From Opitutales bacterium (GTDB taxonomy: Bacteria; Verrucomicrobiota; Verrucomicrobiia; Opitutales; JAFGAQ01): a stretch of DNA of 43,788 nucleotides. Positions 7,751-16,180 of the stretch are shown here, one piece after another. Location of the stretch: assembly GCA_022361075.1 (NCBI GenBank), contig JAKSBQ010000379.1, positions 1 to 43,788 of the forward strand, in the 5' to 3' direction. Within the stretch, counting starts at the first letter, position 1. Each line of letters opens with the position of its first letter. The notes under the pieces were generated by a model, which saw nothing but the letters and a program-made list of their open reading frames with translations, had not been told where the DNA came from and ran no database searches. A program made the translations under genes and the position numbers.

Positions 7751-9929
7751 GTTGAGAGTCCGCTGCTTCATTCATCAACGGATTGAGTTCATTGGGTAGC
7801 GTAATTATTGAGAAAGTTTGAATTTGTATCTCACCCGGAAATTCCTGGTAGGACAACACAATTAGCTGAGGGAAAGATGGCTCGAAAAATCTCTTGAAAG
7901 GCAGTCTCACATCAGCACTTGTGATCAAAATCGGTTGAAAGCCCTGGGCGGTCATGTCTTCGATTTTCTGATTCAGTTCTGCGAGCAGATGTTGAGTGAG
8001 GGAAGGGTCGAGGGTGATTCCGACATCTGTTTGAGTCCTTTTTACTTGGGACGCGATGAGCTGATCGAGTCTGGGTTCTAGAGTGACAGCGTTCACGATA
8101 CCATCTTCGGCTTCGTATTGTTGCATGAAATAAACACCGATTCGTCTGCGTACTTGCTCGGAGAGATCGTCTGGGTTTTTGGTGAACGGTGCGAAGTCAG
8201 CGATGGTTTCGAGGATTACCGTGAGGTTCCGAATGGGGATTCCTTCTTTGAGAAGATTCCGCAGTACCCTTTGAATAAGACCGACTGAAACAAGATCTGG
8301 GAGAAGTTCGTTGATGAGGGTTGGGTTTTTGTCCTTAACCAGATCGATCAATCTTTGCACATCCTCACGATCGAGAATGAGGTCGGCCAGGCTCTTTAAA
8401 GTCTCAGAAAGGTGGGTGATCATCACTGAGGTAGCATCGACAACTGTGTATCCGTTGATCTCAGCGTTTTTCTTCACAGCTTCCGTCACCCAGACGGCAT
8501 CCAGACCAAAAACAGGTTCCTTGGTGGGGGTTCCCTTTAGGGAGACCGAACTGTTGGAAACATTCATTGCTAACCATCGTTCGGGCATGATTTTGCCTTC
8601 GGCTACCATTTTGCCCCTGAGGAGAAAACGATAGTTGTTCGCCTCCAACTCCAGGTTGTCTCGAACGGCTACTGGGGGGACGATGAGGCCAAGTTCCTTT
8701 GCCAAACTTTTTCGGAGGCCGGTGATGCGTTCCAACAAGTCCCCCCCACTTCCTTTTTTGGCCAAAGAGAGCAGTCCGTAACCTAGCTCGACACTAAACG
8801 CTTCGGTCGAGATTAGATTTTCAAAGCTGTGCGCGCCTTCTCCCGGATCATTCGGGTTGTCCCCATCTTCGCCAGGGCCTTGGCTCCCATCTTCGAGGGC
8901 GTGTTGCCCGCCTGCCCCGGGGAGAGCTCCTAGTTCTTCTATCGATTGTTTTCTTTTCTTACTAATAAAATAGGCGGCTGTACAAGTAGCACCACCAAGT
9001 AGCAGAAAGGGAATCGCTGGCATACCTGGGATAATGGAAAAAACCATGATGAGCCCACCTGTGATGGCAACTGCCCTTGGTTGGTCGGTGACTGTGTTTC
9101 CAATACTGGTGCCAAGGTCTGCAGTTTCGTTGGTACGTGTGACCAATACACCTGCGGCGAATGAAACGATGAGTGACGGGATTTGAGACACCAGTCCATC
9201 GCCGACTGAGAGGAGGGTGTAGGTTTGCAGTGCTTCGGTGAGGCTGAGTTGCTTTTGCATCACGCCAATCGCAAATCCGCCCACGACATTGATTAGGGTG
9301 ATCAGTATCCCTGCTACCGCGTCCCCTCTGACAAATTTACTGGCACCATCCATTGCACCGTAGAAATCCGCTTCACGTTGAATCTTTTCCCGTCGTTTGC
9401 TCGCGGTTTGTTCATCGATCAGACCTGCGTTGAGTTCGGCATCGATGGACATTTGCTTGCCGGGCATCGCATCCAGGGTAAATCTTGCGGCAACTTCCGC
9501 GATGCGGCCTGCACCTTTCGTGATGACCATGAAGTTCACAATTACCAAAATCAGGAAGACCACGGCCCCTACCACGTAATTCCCCCTAACTACAAATTCT
9601 CCGAAAGAGTTGATGACATTCCCAGCAAATCCTTCCAAGAGAATGAGCCGGGTGGAGGCGACATTGAGCCCTAACCTGAAGAGCGTAAAAGCGAGGAGAA
9701 GAGTTGGGAAAACAGAGAAATCAGGTGGATATTTGATGTAAATGATCAGTAGCATGATCAGCAATGCCAGACCGATCGAAATAGAGAACAGAAAATCAAG
9801 GAACGCGGGAGGGATCGGAAGGACCAAAATGAAGACCGCTCCAAATAGACCGAGCACGAAGAGGATATCAGGGCTCCTCTTTAGAAAGTTCAGGGCTGGA
9901 AAGTTTCTCTCTACAGGTAGTGTGGCCAT
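7734..9929 (-). CDS. flhA: Flagellar export apparatus protein FlhA
   Basis: FlhA is the large membrane subunit of the flagellar type III export gate, with a cytoplasmic domain that docks chaperone-substrate complexes. About eight N-terminal membrane helices are visible, plus the family signature loop (FTLDAMPGKQMSIDAELNAG). After the last helix (near residue 325) there is a hydrophilic, glycine/aspartate-rich linker of about 40 residues (EDGSQGPGEDGDNPNDPGEG). This explains the length of 731 aa against roughly 690-700 in most homologues. The C-terminal four-subdomain region follows, with a clear final segment (IQIQTFSIITLPNELNPLMN). ATG start, 16 bp after flhB. Confidence 0.97.
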   Translation of the reverse strand: MATLPVERNFPALNFLKRSPDILFVLGLFGAVFILVLPIPPAFLDFLFSISIGLALLIMLLIIYIKYPPDFSVFPTLLLAFTLFRLGLNVASTRLILLEGFAGNVINSFGEFVVRGNYVVGAVVFLILVIVNFMVITKGAGRIAEVAARFTLDAMPGKQMSIDAELNAGLIDEQTASKRREKIQREADFYGAMDGASKFVRGDAVAGILITLINVVGGFAIGVMQKQLSLTEALQTYTLLSVGDGLVSQIPSLIVSFAAGVLVTRTNETADLGTSIGNTVTDQPRAVAITGGLIMVFSIIPGMPAIPFLLLGGATCTAAYFISKKRKQSIEELGALPGAGGQHALEDGSQGPGEDGDNPNDPGEGAHSFENLISTEAFSVELGYGLLSLAKKGSGGDLLERITGLRKSLAKELGLIVPPVAVRDNLELEANNYRFLLRGKMVAEGKIMPERWLAMNVSNSSVSLKGTPTKEPVFGLDAVWVTEAVKKNAEINGYTVVDATSVMITHLSETLKSLADLILDREDVQRLIDLVKDKNPTLINELLPDLVSVGLIQRVLRNLLKEGIPIRNLTVILETIADFAPFTKNPDDLSEQVRRRIGVYFMQQYEAEDGIVNAVTLEPRLDQLIASQVKRTQTDVGITLDPSLTQHLLAELNQKIEDMTAQGFQPILITSADVRLPFKRFFEPSFPQLIVLSYQEFPGEIQIQTFSIITLPNELNPLMNEAADSQHARAS

Positions 9930-9945
9930 TTTCTAAAAAAGTGGG

Positions 9946-11058
9946 TTAGGACTCATGGTCGCGCCTTTCCTTGCGACGTTTCTTGAGTTCGTGAAAATAG
10001 TAGCGGTGTTGCTTGTAAACATTTGCCAGGATCTCCGCGACGATCTGATAGAGCTCGTAAGGAATCGCACTGCCGACCTGTCCCATTTTGAACAGCATTT
10101 GCGCAACGGGTTTGTTTTCTACCATCGGTACGTCGTTGGCCCTGGCGATTTCTTTGATCTTTTGAGCAAATAGATTCTGACCCTTCGCGAGAATGACTGG
10201 CGCATCGTCTTCTTCTCTTTCGTATTTTAGGGCGATCGCGAAGTGGGTTGGGTTGGTTACTACAACATCGGCGTCAGGAACAGCGTTGAGCATTTGCTTT
10301 TGAAGGAGACTGCGGGCGAGCGCGCGTTGTCGGCCTTTTACTTGTGGATCACCTTCCTGGTTCTTTCTCTCATCCTTGACCTCCTGCTTGGTCATTTTGA
10401 GGTCCTCCATCGTCTTTTTACGCTGAAACATGTAGTTGATGATCGCTATGACGGTGATCGCTACGACGAGTCGGATGAAAACGATAAGGAAGAGACGGTG
10501 AATGAACTGGAGTGTGTAGAAAGCTGTGACTGGATGGTGGAAAATAGGATCTTCAATCAATACCCACACTCCACTAAGGACGATAATGAGGACCGCAAAA
10601 AACTTGAGAAACTCGATCAGGAAGTCTCTTAATTTATTTTTTGAGAACAGGTTCTTTAGCCCGGCGAGGGGGTTGAGACGTTCGGGTTTCCAAGCGAGGA
10701 CTTTTGGAGTGAGCTTAAAGCCCGTTTGGATACCCCCTCCCACGATGGTCGCAGCCGTGCATGGGATAATGAACGGGAGCATGATTATCATTCCCTTTTT
10801 GTAGACGATATCAAACCACATGGCACTGTTTTCACTGGTGATTTTGATCTCGTTGATCCGACTCAAAATACCTGAAGTGAATTCCCCCAAGGTCTGAGCA
10901 CTTGCTGGAGCGTAGAACAAGAGTGCAAAAAAAGAAGCGAGGAGCATGAAAGCAGCCTGAATCTCGGGAGCCTTCGGAAAAGTTCCCTCCCTGAACGCCT
11001 CGTTGAGACGTTTTCCGGTTGGTTCCTCAGTTTTTTGATCTTTGTCCTGATCGGCCAT
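9946..11058 (-). CDS. flhB: Flagellar export switch protein FlhB
   Basis: FlhB controls the substrate-specificity switch of the flagellar export gate by self-cleavage. The N-terminus is the usual polar stretch (EEPTGKRLNEAFREGTFPKA), followed by four membrane segments within residues 30-210. A basic cytoplasmic linker (KMTKQEVKDERKNQEGDPQV) leads to the autocleavage site NPTH at residues 269-272 (VVVTNPTHFAIALKY). The tail is strongly basic. Length of 370 aa is typical. ATG start, 3 bp after the fliR stop, indicating translational coupling. Confidence 0.97.
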   Translation of the reverse strand: MADQDKDQKTEEPTGKRLNEAFREGTFPKAPEIQAAFMLLASFFALLFYAPASAQTLGEFTSGILSRINEIKITSENSAMWFDIVYKKGMIIMLPFIIPCTAATIVGGGIQTGFKLTPKVLAWKPERLNPLAGLKNLFSKNKLRDFLIEFLKFFAVLIIVLSGVWVLIEDPIFHHPVTAFYTLQFIHRLFLIVFIRLVVAITVIAIINYMFQRKKTMEDLKMTKQEVKDERKNQEGDPQVKGRQRALARSLLQKQMLNAVPDADVVVTNPTHFAIALKYEREEDDAPVILAKGQNLFAQKIKEIARANDVPMVENKPVAQMLFKMGQVGSAIPYELYQIVAEILANVYKQHRYYFHELKKRRKERRDHES

Positions 11059-11061
11059 GGT

Positions 11062-11823
11062 TTAGTGAATGAGAAATTCGAGCATGCTCTTTGGCACCTC
11101 TTCCGAGTAGTGGAGCAGGAAATTGAAAATGAGATTTCCGGTGATGAAGAAAATAACCAGCCCTCCGACGATTCGGAATGAGAAGCTGATCATCATTACA
11201 TTGATCTTTGGAGCGACTTTTCCCAGTACCCCAAAACCCAGAGTGATAATAAAATTAACCGCGATAAATGGTGCAGCCATCGAAACAGCTAAGGCGAAGA
11301 CTTGACTGAGAATGCCCATTATCGCGTTTGGATTTCCAAGTACTAGAGTGTCTTTCGCGATTCCGATGACCTCATAGCTTCTCACCAGGTTGTGAATGAC
11401 GTGGTGGTGACCTCCGATGATGAAGAACAAGATTGCCGCAAAGTAGAACAGTATGATACCAATCAGGTTGGAATTGCTTCCGCTAGCTGGGTCAAACTGT
11501 TGAGCCATCATCAGTCCGATATTTCGGGAAATGAGCATCCCTGCTACTTCGATGACTGCGAAAAAGGAACGAACACAAAGCCCTAGGACTAGACCAACCA
11601 GAAGCTCCCCAATACCCATAAATACAATTTGCCAGATATTGATTGAGGTGAAATCGACTACCTCCACGTGGGGGACGACCAAAACCGATATCAACAAAAT
11701 GAGTGCGATCCGTACCTGTGCCGGCAAGAAACGACCACCATACAAAGGAATCAGCATAAATAGGGTGCCGAGTCGCATGGTGGCGAGTAGCCAAGTGATG
11801 ACAGCTGCAATTGGAACATTCAT
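11062..11823 (-). CDS. fliR: Flagellar export protein FliR
   Basis: FliR forms the export gate core with FliP and FliQ. The protein is 253 aa and almost wholly hydrophobic, with about six membrane helices. It contains the typical segments LFMLIPLYGGRFLPAQVRIA near the N-terminus and VNFIITLGFGVLGKVAPKIN in the second half; the latter is strongly conserved in FliR/SctT proteins. Its ATG overlaps the fliQ stop by four bases (ATGA), so translation is coupled to fliQ. Confidence 0.95.
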   Translation of the reverse strand: MNVPIAAVITWLLATMRLGTLFMLIPLYGGRFLPAQVRIALILLISVLVVPHVEVVDFTSINIWQIVFMGIGELLVGLVLGLCVRSFFAVIEVAGMLISRNIGLMMAQQFDPASGSNSNLIGIILFYFAAILFFIIGGHHHVIHNLVRSYEVIGIAKDTLVLGNPNAIMGILSQVFALAVSMAAPFIAVNFIITLGFGVLGKVAPKINVMMISFSFRIVGGLVIFFITGNLIFNFLLHYSEEVPKSMLEFLIH

Positions 11824-12089
11824 TGGGCCATCAATGGAAATTGGCGATATAAACTAGCTGTGAATTCAATGAGATTGCGAACGATCCACGGTGCGGTTAA
11901 GAGGAAGACGATACCGACCGAAAATAGCTTTGCGACGAACGGGATTGTTTGCTCCTGAATACTTGTAATCGATTGGAGCAGACTGACCCCGGTCCCGACC
12001 ACGATCGCTGTTCCCAGAAACGGAGTACAGAGTAGCAGTGCAGTTTTGATGAAGTGGTAGAGTAGCTCAAGTGTGAGTTCCGTATTCAT
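11820..12089 (-). CDS. fliQ: Flagellar export protein FliQ
   Basis: An 89-aa protein with two hydrophobic helices (about residues 15-40 and 52-75) and the conserved segment VGTGVSLLQSITSIQEQTIP, characteristic of FliQ/SctS. It is one of the small helical-hairpin subunits surrounding FliP in the export gate. Its ATG overlaps the fliP stop by four bases, and its stop overlaps the fliR ATG in the same way. Confidence 0.95.
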   Translation of the reverse strand: MNTELTLELLYHFIKTALLLCTPFLGTAIVVGTGVSLLQSITSIQEQTIPFVAKLFSVGIVFLLTAPWIVRNLIEFTASLYRQFPLMAQ

Positions 12090-12844
12090 AAATTAAAGCT
12101 TTGGGTGAGTGAACGCATGACGAGGTACCAGCCGTCGACGACAACGAATAACAGAATCTTGAAGGGCAGCGACACGATCACTGGAGGCATCATCATCATA
12201 CCCATGGACATGAGAGTTGTAGCCACCAAGAAATCGATCATCACAAAGGGAAGGAAGACTAGGAAACCCATTTGAAAGGCAGTTCGAAGCTCACTTAGCA
12301 TGAACGAAGGGATCAACACTTTCATTGGAACGTCCTCGACACGTGTTGGCCCCATCCGGGATAGCCCAAGGAAAAATTCGATATCCGATTGCCGGGTTTG
12401 ACGGACCATGAAGGTTTTCAAGTGTGCGCTCGCGTTTTCGACCGCTTGCACTGATGTGATCTCGTCGTTGATGTAAGGTTGCAGTGCGTCTTCGTTTATG
12501 CGGTCCAAGATTGGTGACATGACGAAAAGAGTAAGAAAGAGCGCAATACCTATGATGATCTGATTGGAGGGTGCAGTTTGCACACCCACTGCGTTCCTGA
12601 CGAAACCCATCACTATGATAATTCGCGTAAATGCGGTCATCAGCATCAGGATGGAGGGTGCTAGGGTCAGCAGCGTCATGAGGAAAACGATTTGAATCGC
12701 GATTCCTAAATCTTCTTCTGCTTCAATTCCGTCAAGAGTGATACTAAGTCCGGGAGTTGAACTAGGGGTAGTCGATTGCGCAGCAAGTTCATTTCCCGAG
12801 GGGATCAGCAGTGCAAAAAGGATAAACATAGCGGTTCGAAGCAT
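12086..12844 (-). CDS. fliP: Flagellar export protein FliP
   Basis: FliP forms the pore-lining core of the flagellar type III export gate. The chosen ATG at 12844 gives a signal peptide (MLRTAMFILFALLIPSGN then ELAAQ), usual for FliP, and is preceded by a good AAGGGG ribosome-binding site. The longer open frame to 12895 adds only an arginine-rich segment. Key family segments are APSILMLMTAFTRIIIVMGF, RNAVGVQTAPSNQIIIGIAL, and the C-terminal MMMPPVIVSLPFKILLFVVV. It is the first gene of the operon; no fliO precedes it. The 250-aa length is normal. Confidence 0.96.
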   Translation of the reverse strand: MLRTAMFILFALLIPSGNELAAQSTTPSSTPGLSITLDGIEAEEDLGIAIQIVFLMTLLTLAPSILMLMTAFTRIIIVMGFVRNAVGVQTAPSNQIIIGIALFLTLFVMSPILDRINEDALQPYINDEITSVQAVENASAHLKTFMVRQTRQSDIEFFLGLSRMGPTRVEDVPMKVLIPSFMLSELRTAFQMGFLVFLPFVMIDFLVATTLMSMGMMMMPPVIVSLPFKILLFVVVDGWYLVMRSLTQSFNL

Positions 12845-13051
12845 GATTCCGATTCCCCTTTTTGCTAAGCGGCGCCTGTGTCGGTGTGTGTCCATAGATT
12901 AATCACCTGCGTGAAAGCATGTGAGATGCCTGAATCTTAAGTCGCTGATTAATAGTATGATGTGGATTTGAGTGTGACCGAGTGGGAATAATTTACCGAT
13001 TTAGCAAAGAGAGTGAGTCGTTTCGTTGAAAATCAGAATTTGGTAGGAAAA

Positions 13052-13066
13052 AAGTGTCAGACACTT
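13052..13066. repeat. 15-bp perfect palindrome in the fliP/trhO divergent spacer
   Basis: AAGTGTCAGACACTT reads the same on both strands around a central base. It lies in the 290-bp spacer between the divergent fliP and trhO start codons. Palindromes with a GTGTCAGACAC core are known to me as recurrent intergenic elements in several bacterial groups, so this may be a small dispersed repeat; a regulator site is the alternative. An 8-bp inverted repeat (ATTAATCA at 12898, TGATTAAT at 12946) lies nearer to fliP. The rest of the spacer shows no other structure I can name. Confidence 0.5.
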
Positions 13067-13137
13067 GAACTCTCGCTCACTCCTTTCAATGTGAACGAGT
13101 TATCTTGACCGTCTGCTGTGAGCAGGCTCGATTTGTT

Positions 13138-14100
13138 ATGTGTAGTTTAGTTTCGAAATATCAGGTATCCGCTTTTTATCAGTTTGTGGAGGTTGCGTCT
13201 CCAGAAACGAAGAAGGCCGAGCTTGAGAACTATCTGAAGTCTACTTCCATTTTGGGAACGGTTCTAGTAGCGGGAGAAGGTGTCAACGGGACCATTTCTG
13301 GTCCTACAGATGAGTTGGAACAGTTCTTCGATTTTCTAAAGAAGGTATTGGGGGTGGATGAGCTCCCATATAAAGTAGCATTTTGCGAAACTCAGCCTTT
13401 TCATCGAATGAAAGTGAAGTTGAAGAAGGAAATCGTGACACTCGGCATAGAGGGAATTGATCCTTTGCAGCAGGTGGGTGAGTATGTGGAAGCGGAGGAC
13501 TGGAATGAACTGATTGGCAGGGACGATGTATTGTTGGTCGACACACGAAATGACTACGAGTATGCAGTCGGCACCTTTGACGGTGCGGTGAATCCGAACA
13601 CGAAGAATTTTCGTGAATTTCCAGATTATGTAGATCGTGAGATGGATCCTGATAAAACTCCAAATGTGGCCATGTTTTGCACCGGTGGGATCAGGTGCGA
13701 AAAGGCAACTGCTTTGATGCTCAAAAAAGGGTTTAAAAATGTTTATCACCTGAACGGTGGGATATTGGAATATTTCAATCGTATTCCAGAAGAAAAGAGC
13801 ACCTGGAGCGGAGAATGCTTTGTTTTTGATGAAAGGGTGACGGTCAACCAGAATCTTGAACAGGGTTCTTATGAGATGTGTCACGCTTGTCGGATGCCTC
13901 TCAGCGAAGAAGAAACCAAGTCAGAACATTACGTGAAGGGTGTTAGCTGCGAGTATTGTCACGACAAAACCAGTGCGGACAAGAAAGAGCGCCTCCAACA
14001 ACGGAATCTACAAATGCAATTGGCGAAAGAAAGAGAAGAAAAGCATCTCGGACAACCTCATCCTCGACATTTGCAAATAGATTCTGATGAAATCTGCTAA
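13138..14100 (+). CDS. trhO: tRNA uridine(34) hydroxylase, rhodanese family (TrhO/YceA)
   Basis: TrhO makes 5-hydroxyuridine at the wobble position of tRNA. An N-terminal acylphosphatase-like domain (AGEGVNGTISGPTDELEQFF) precedes a rhodanese domain with the strictly conserved active loop FCTGGIRCEKATALMLKKGF. The tail has two CxxC pairs (CHACRMPLSEEE and CEYCHDKT), as in YceA-type proteins, and a basic helical C-terminus. I chose the ATG at 13138; the frame extends to a TTG at 13105, but the conserved N-terminus (SLVSKYQVSAFYQFV) begins just after the ATG. Its stop TAA shares one base with the surE start, so the two are probably co-transcribed. Confidence 0.93.
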   Translation: MCSLVSKYQVSAFYQFVEVASPETKKAELENYLKSTSILGTVLVAGEGVNGTISGPTDELEQFFDFLKKVLGVDELPYKVAFCETQPFHRMKVKLKKEIVTLGIEGIDPLQQVGEYVEAEDWNELIGRDDVLLVDTRNDYEYAVGTFDGAVNPNTKNFREFPDYVDREMDPDKTPNVAMFCTGGIRCEKATALMLKKGFKNVYHLNGGILEYFNRIPEEKSTWSGECFVFDERVTVNQNLEQGSYEMCHACRMPLSEEETKSEHYVKGVSCEYCHDKTSADKKERLQQRNLQMQLAKEREEKHLGQPHPRHLQIDSDEIC

Positions 14101-14921
14101 TGAGCAATGCTTCCAGACCCATGCTTTTGATCACAAACGATGACGGGATTGATTCACCGTTTTTGAAGATTTTTGTGGAGCGCTTGCTCGTTGACTACAA
14201 TGTATTTGTCGCGGCACCAGCGGGTGAGCAAAGTTGGATCTCAAAAGCGATAAGTAGGCGGGGAGAGTTGAGAGTAGAAAAAGCTAGCGGATTTGAGTGC
14301 GATGCCTGGCAAATAGGTGGAACCCCCGCAGATTGTGTTAACTTGGCGATTGGACATTTGATGCAAGGAGCGTTGCCGGACGTGGTGGTGTCGGGAATCA
14401 ATATTGGATTTAACGTGACCTGGCCCTTGATTCTTGGCTCTGGGACTGTAGGCGGCGCGTTGGAAGGTGCACTGTTTGGGATACCCGCATTTGCGCTCAG
14501 TCAGCAGCTGGACCGTGAAGACTTCCGAATAGTGAACGAAGACCGAAGCCGACTGGGTGTGAAGCTGAAAGAAAAGGTAGGAGTTTCCTCAAAAAGAGCT
14601 GCATTGATTTTGGAAGAAATCCTTGGTCGGGAAGAAACATTCGATGTTCAGCGTGGACCTAAAGTGCACAACTTGAACTTTCCAAAAAACATCAATGATG
14701 AGACCTCTATTGTTGAGTGTGATGTTTCTTGGACGAAGGCTACTTCCGTTTTTAAGAGAATTGAAAACGAGGCGGATGCCTACACTTTTAGTTTTGACCA
14801 AGGAGAGCAGATGAATCGCGTCAGTAAAACGGACTTGAATTGTCTGCTACAAGGCCACATAACTTATTCACAATTGGACTATTCGCTTCTCTCGGATCTA
14901 GCTGGTAATGCGAAAGATTGA
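14100..14921 (+). CDS. surE: 5'-nucleotidase SurE
   Basis: SurE is a metal-dependent nucleoside monophosphatase. The metal-binding start is clear (LLITNDDGIDSPFLKIFVER, with paired aspartates), as are AGEQSWISKAIS (the serine loop) and VVSGINIGFNVTWPLILGSGTVGGALEGALFG, quoted here only as the glycine-rich asparagine loop around residues 95-125 and the following helix. The central part, residues 135-200, is longer and more divergent than in the E. coli protein. The 273-aa length is at the upper end for the family. ATG overlaps the trhO stop by one base. Confidence 0.9.
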   Translation: MSNASRPMLLITNDDGIDSPFLKIFVERLLVDYNVFVAAPAGEQSWISKAISRRGELRVEKASGFECDAWQIGGTPADCVNLAIGHLMQGALPDVVVSGINIGFNVTWPLILGSGTVGGALEGALFGIPAFALSQQLDREDFRIVNEDRSRLGVKLKEKVGVSSKRAALILEEILGREETFDVQRGPKVHNLNFPKNINDETSIVECDVSWTKATSVFKRIENEADAYTFSFDQGEQMNRVSKTDLNCLLQGHITYSQLDYSLLSDLAGNAKD

Positions 14922-14960
14922 ATGATTTGAATGCAGTTAGTTCTAATTTAACACATAGAA

Positions 14961-16163
14961 ATGTTGTTGTTACCCAAAATGGATTCACAGAAACACTTAA
15001 AATGGATTCTTCTTTCCCTCTTCGTTCCGACGGTTTGTTTTGCCAGTCTTGAAGGCATGTGGACCAGCCAACACACCGAACTCGGTGGTGTGTTTTTTCG
15101 GATTAAGTCTGACGGGAGTTGCACCTATTTCCTAGAAGAGGGAACCGATACCGCTATTCATAAAGGGACCTGGAATGAGATTCCGACCGGAATCGAAATG
15201 AAGTTTGAAAATGGTTCGATCATTTCGGCAGGTGAGATTGAAGAGGGGGTCGCTGATGTAAGAATGGATTTTTCCGCAGCCCATGATGTGACGCCGGGAC
15301 AAGTGGTGAGTCAGGGTGTATTGCTCCCTTCAAAATCAATTGGGCGTATGACGGTAAATCCCGACGATCAAGAAGAAGACGAAGAGCGAATTGGTTACTT
15401 CGGAGCGTGGGAAGGTGAGCTTTTGAATGGAGAAAAATTTTACATTTTCATCGATGATGATCGAACTTGTGGAATGAGTTACAGCAACTCGAATCCATCC
15501 GGTGGATATGATCACGTGGTAGGATATTGGAGAAAAGACGGTGAGAAGCTCCAGATGTACTGGAACGACGGTTCGTTTACGATTATTGAAACAAATGGTC
15601 GTCGCATTGAGCAAACATCCTTCAAAGTGGGAGAACTCCTGGAAGAGGCTCCTGGTTTTTCTTGTTCACTTTTGCCAATTCGCGAAAAAGATCTGCCAGA
15701 GGAGTGGTATGACCAGCATAAAGAAGATTATGTTGCCCGGATGCCTGTGATAGTGTTGCGCCACTACAGTCAAATGAAGTCCTTTTTCAAAGCCGAATGG
15801 ATAATTGACGACGGAAGTGGTGTCAAAGAGACGGTCAGATTAAGAGGTTTTGGGAACGCAAGAACCACTCGATATGGTGGTATCAAAGGGGATTGGCTCC
15901 CAGGTTCCGATTCGGCAAATATCGTGTGGCGAAACGGGGTCAAGGAAACGCTTCGAACTGTGGGAAATCAGTTTGTATTGATGAGCTACAATCCTAATCA
16001 ACCTGTTTCCGGAAGACCTACAAGGATTTCGCTCGCTGACCCATCGAACCCGGATAAAATGGGTTATTACATCAACCGAAAAACTGAATTGCTAGACCCG
16101 ACTTTTTACTACGATCCTTCGACGTTCCAGAGAGTAAAGAATAGCAAGAAAAAGGAAGACTAG
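14961..16163 (+). CDS. Secreted protein with three beta-rich repeats, function unknown
   Basis: A 400-aa protein with an N-terminal signal peptide (KWILLSLFVPTVCFA before SLEGMW). ATGs at 14961 and 14979 are both possible; the second gives the more compact signal. I do not recognise a named family. Three internal units of about 110-120 residues can be aligned by eye: SLEGMWTSQHTELGGVFFRI, YFGAWEGELLNGEKFYIFID and KSFFKAEWIIDDGSGVKETV each open a unit. Each continues with G-x-W and nG-x-x-x-x-i patterns such as KGTWNEIPTGIEMKFENG and WRKDGEKLQMYWNDGSF. This looks like tandem small beta-barrel or lipocalin-like modules. It is likely periplasmic or exported. It follows surE by 39 bp. Confidence 0.75.
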   Translation: MLLLPKMDSQKHLKWILLSLFVPTVCFASLEGMWTSQHTELGGVFFRIKSDGSCTYFLEEGTDTAIHKGTWNEIPTGIEMKFENGSIISAGEIEEGVADVRMDFSAAHDVTPGQVVSQGVLLPSKSIGRMTVNPDDQEEDEERIGYFGAWEGELLNGEKFYIFIDDDRTCGMSYSNSNPSGGYDHVVGYWRKDGEKLQMYWNDGSFTIIETNGRRIEQTSFKVGELLEEAPGFSCSLLPIREKDLPEEWYDQHKEDYVARMPVIVLRHYSQMKSFFKAEWIIDDGSGVKETVRLRGFGNARTTRYGGIKGDWLPGSDSANIVWRNGVKETLRTVGNQFVLMSYNPNQPVSGRPTRISLADPSNPDKMGYYINRKTELLDPTFYYDPSTFQRVKNSKKKED

Positions 16164-16171
16164 ACCTTTTT
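16149..16171. terminator. Possible bidirectional terminator between convergent genes
   Basis: A 7-bp stem (AAAAAGG with CCTTTTT) around a 9-nt loop overlaps the end of the secreted repeat protein gene and precedes the end of the convergent response-regulator gene. The A-run and T-run allow it to act in both directions, but the stem has only two G-C pairs, so it is weak. Confidence 0.4.
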
Positions 16172-16180
16172 ATTCCAGTA

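Noticed and set aside
12845-12895. Longer FliP start at 12895
   Set aside because: The extra 17 residues are Arg/His-rich and would spoil the signal peptide; the ATG at 12844 has a good ribosome-binding site.
13336-13884. Minus-strand open frame of 182 codons inside trhO
   Set aside because: It is antisense to the conserved rhodanese domain of trhO and encodes a His/Phe/Ile-rich product typical of shadow frames.
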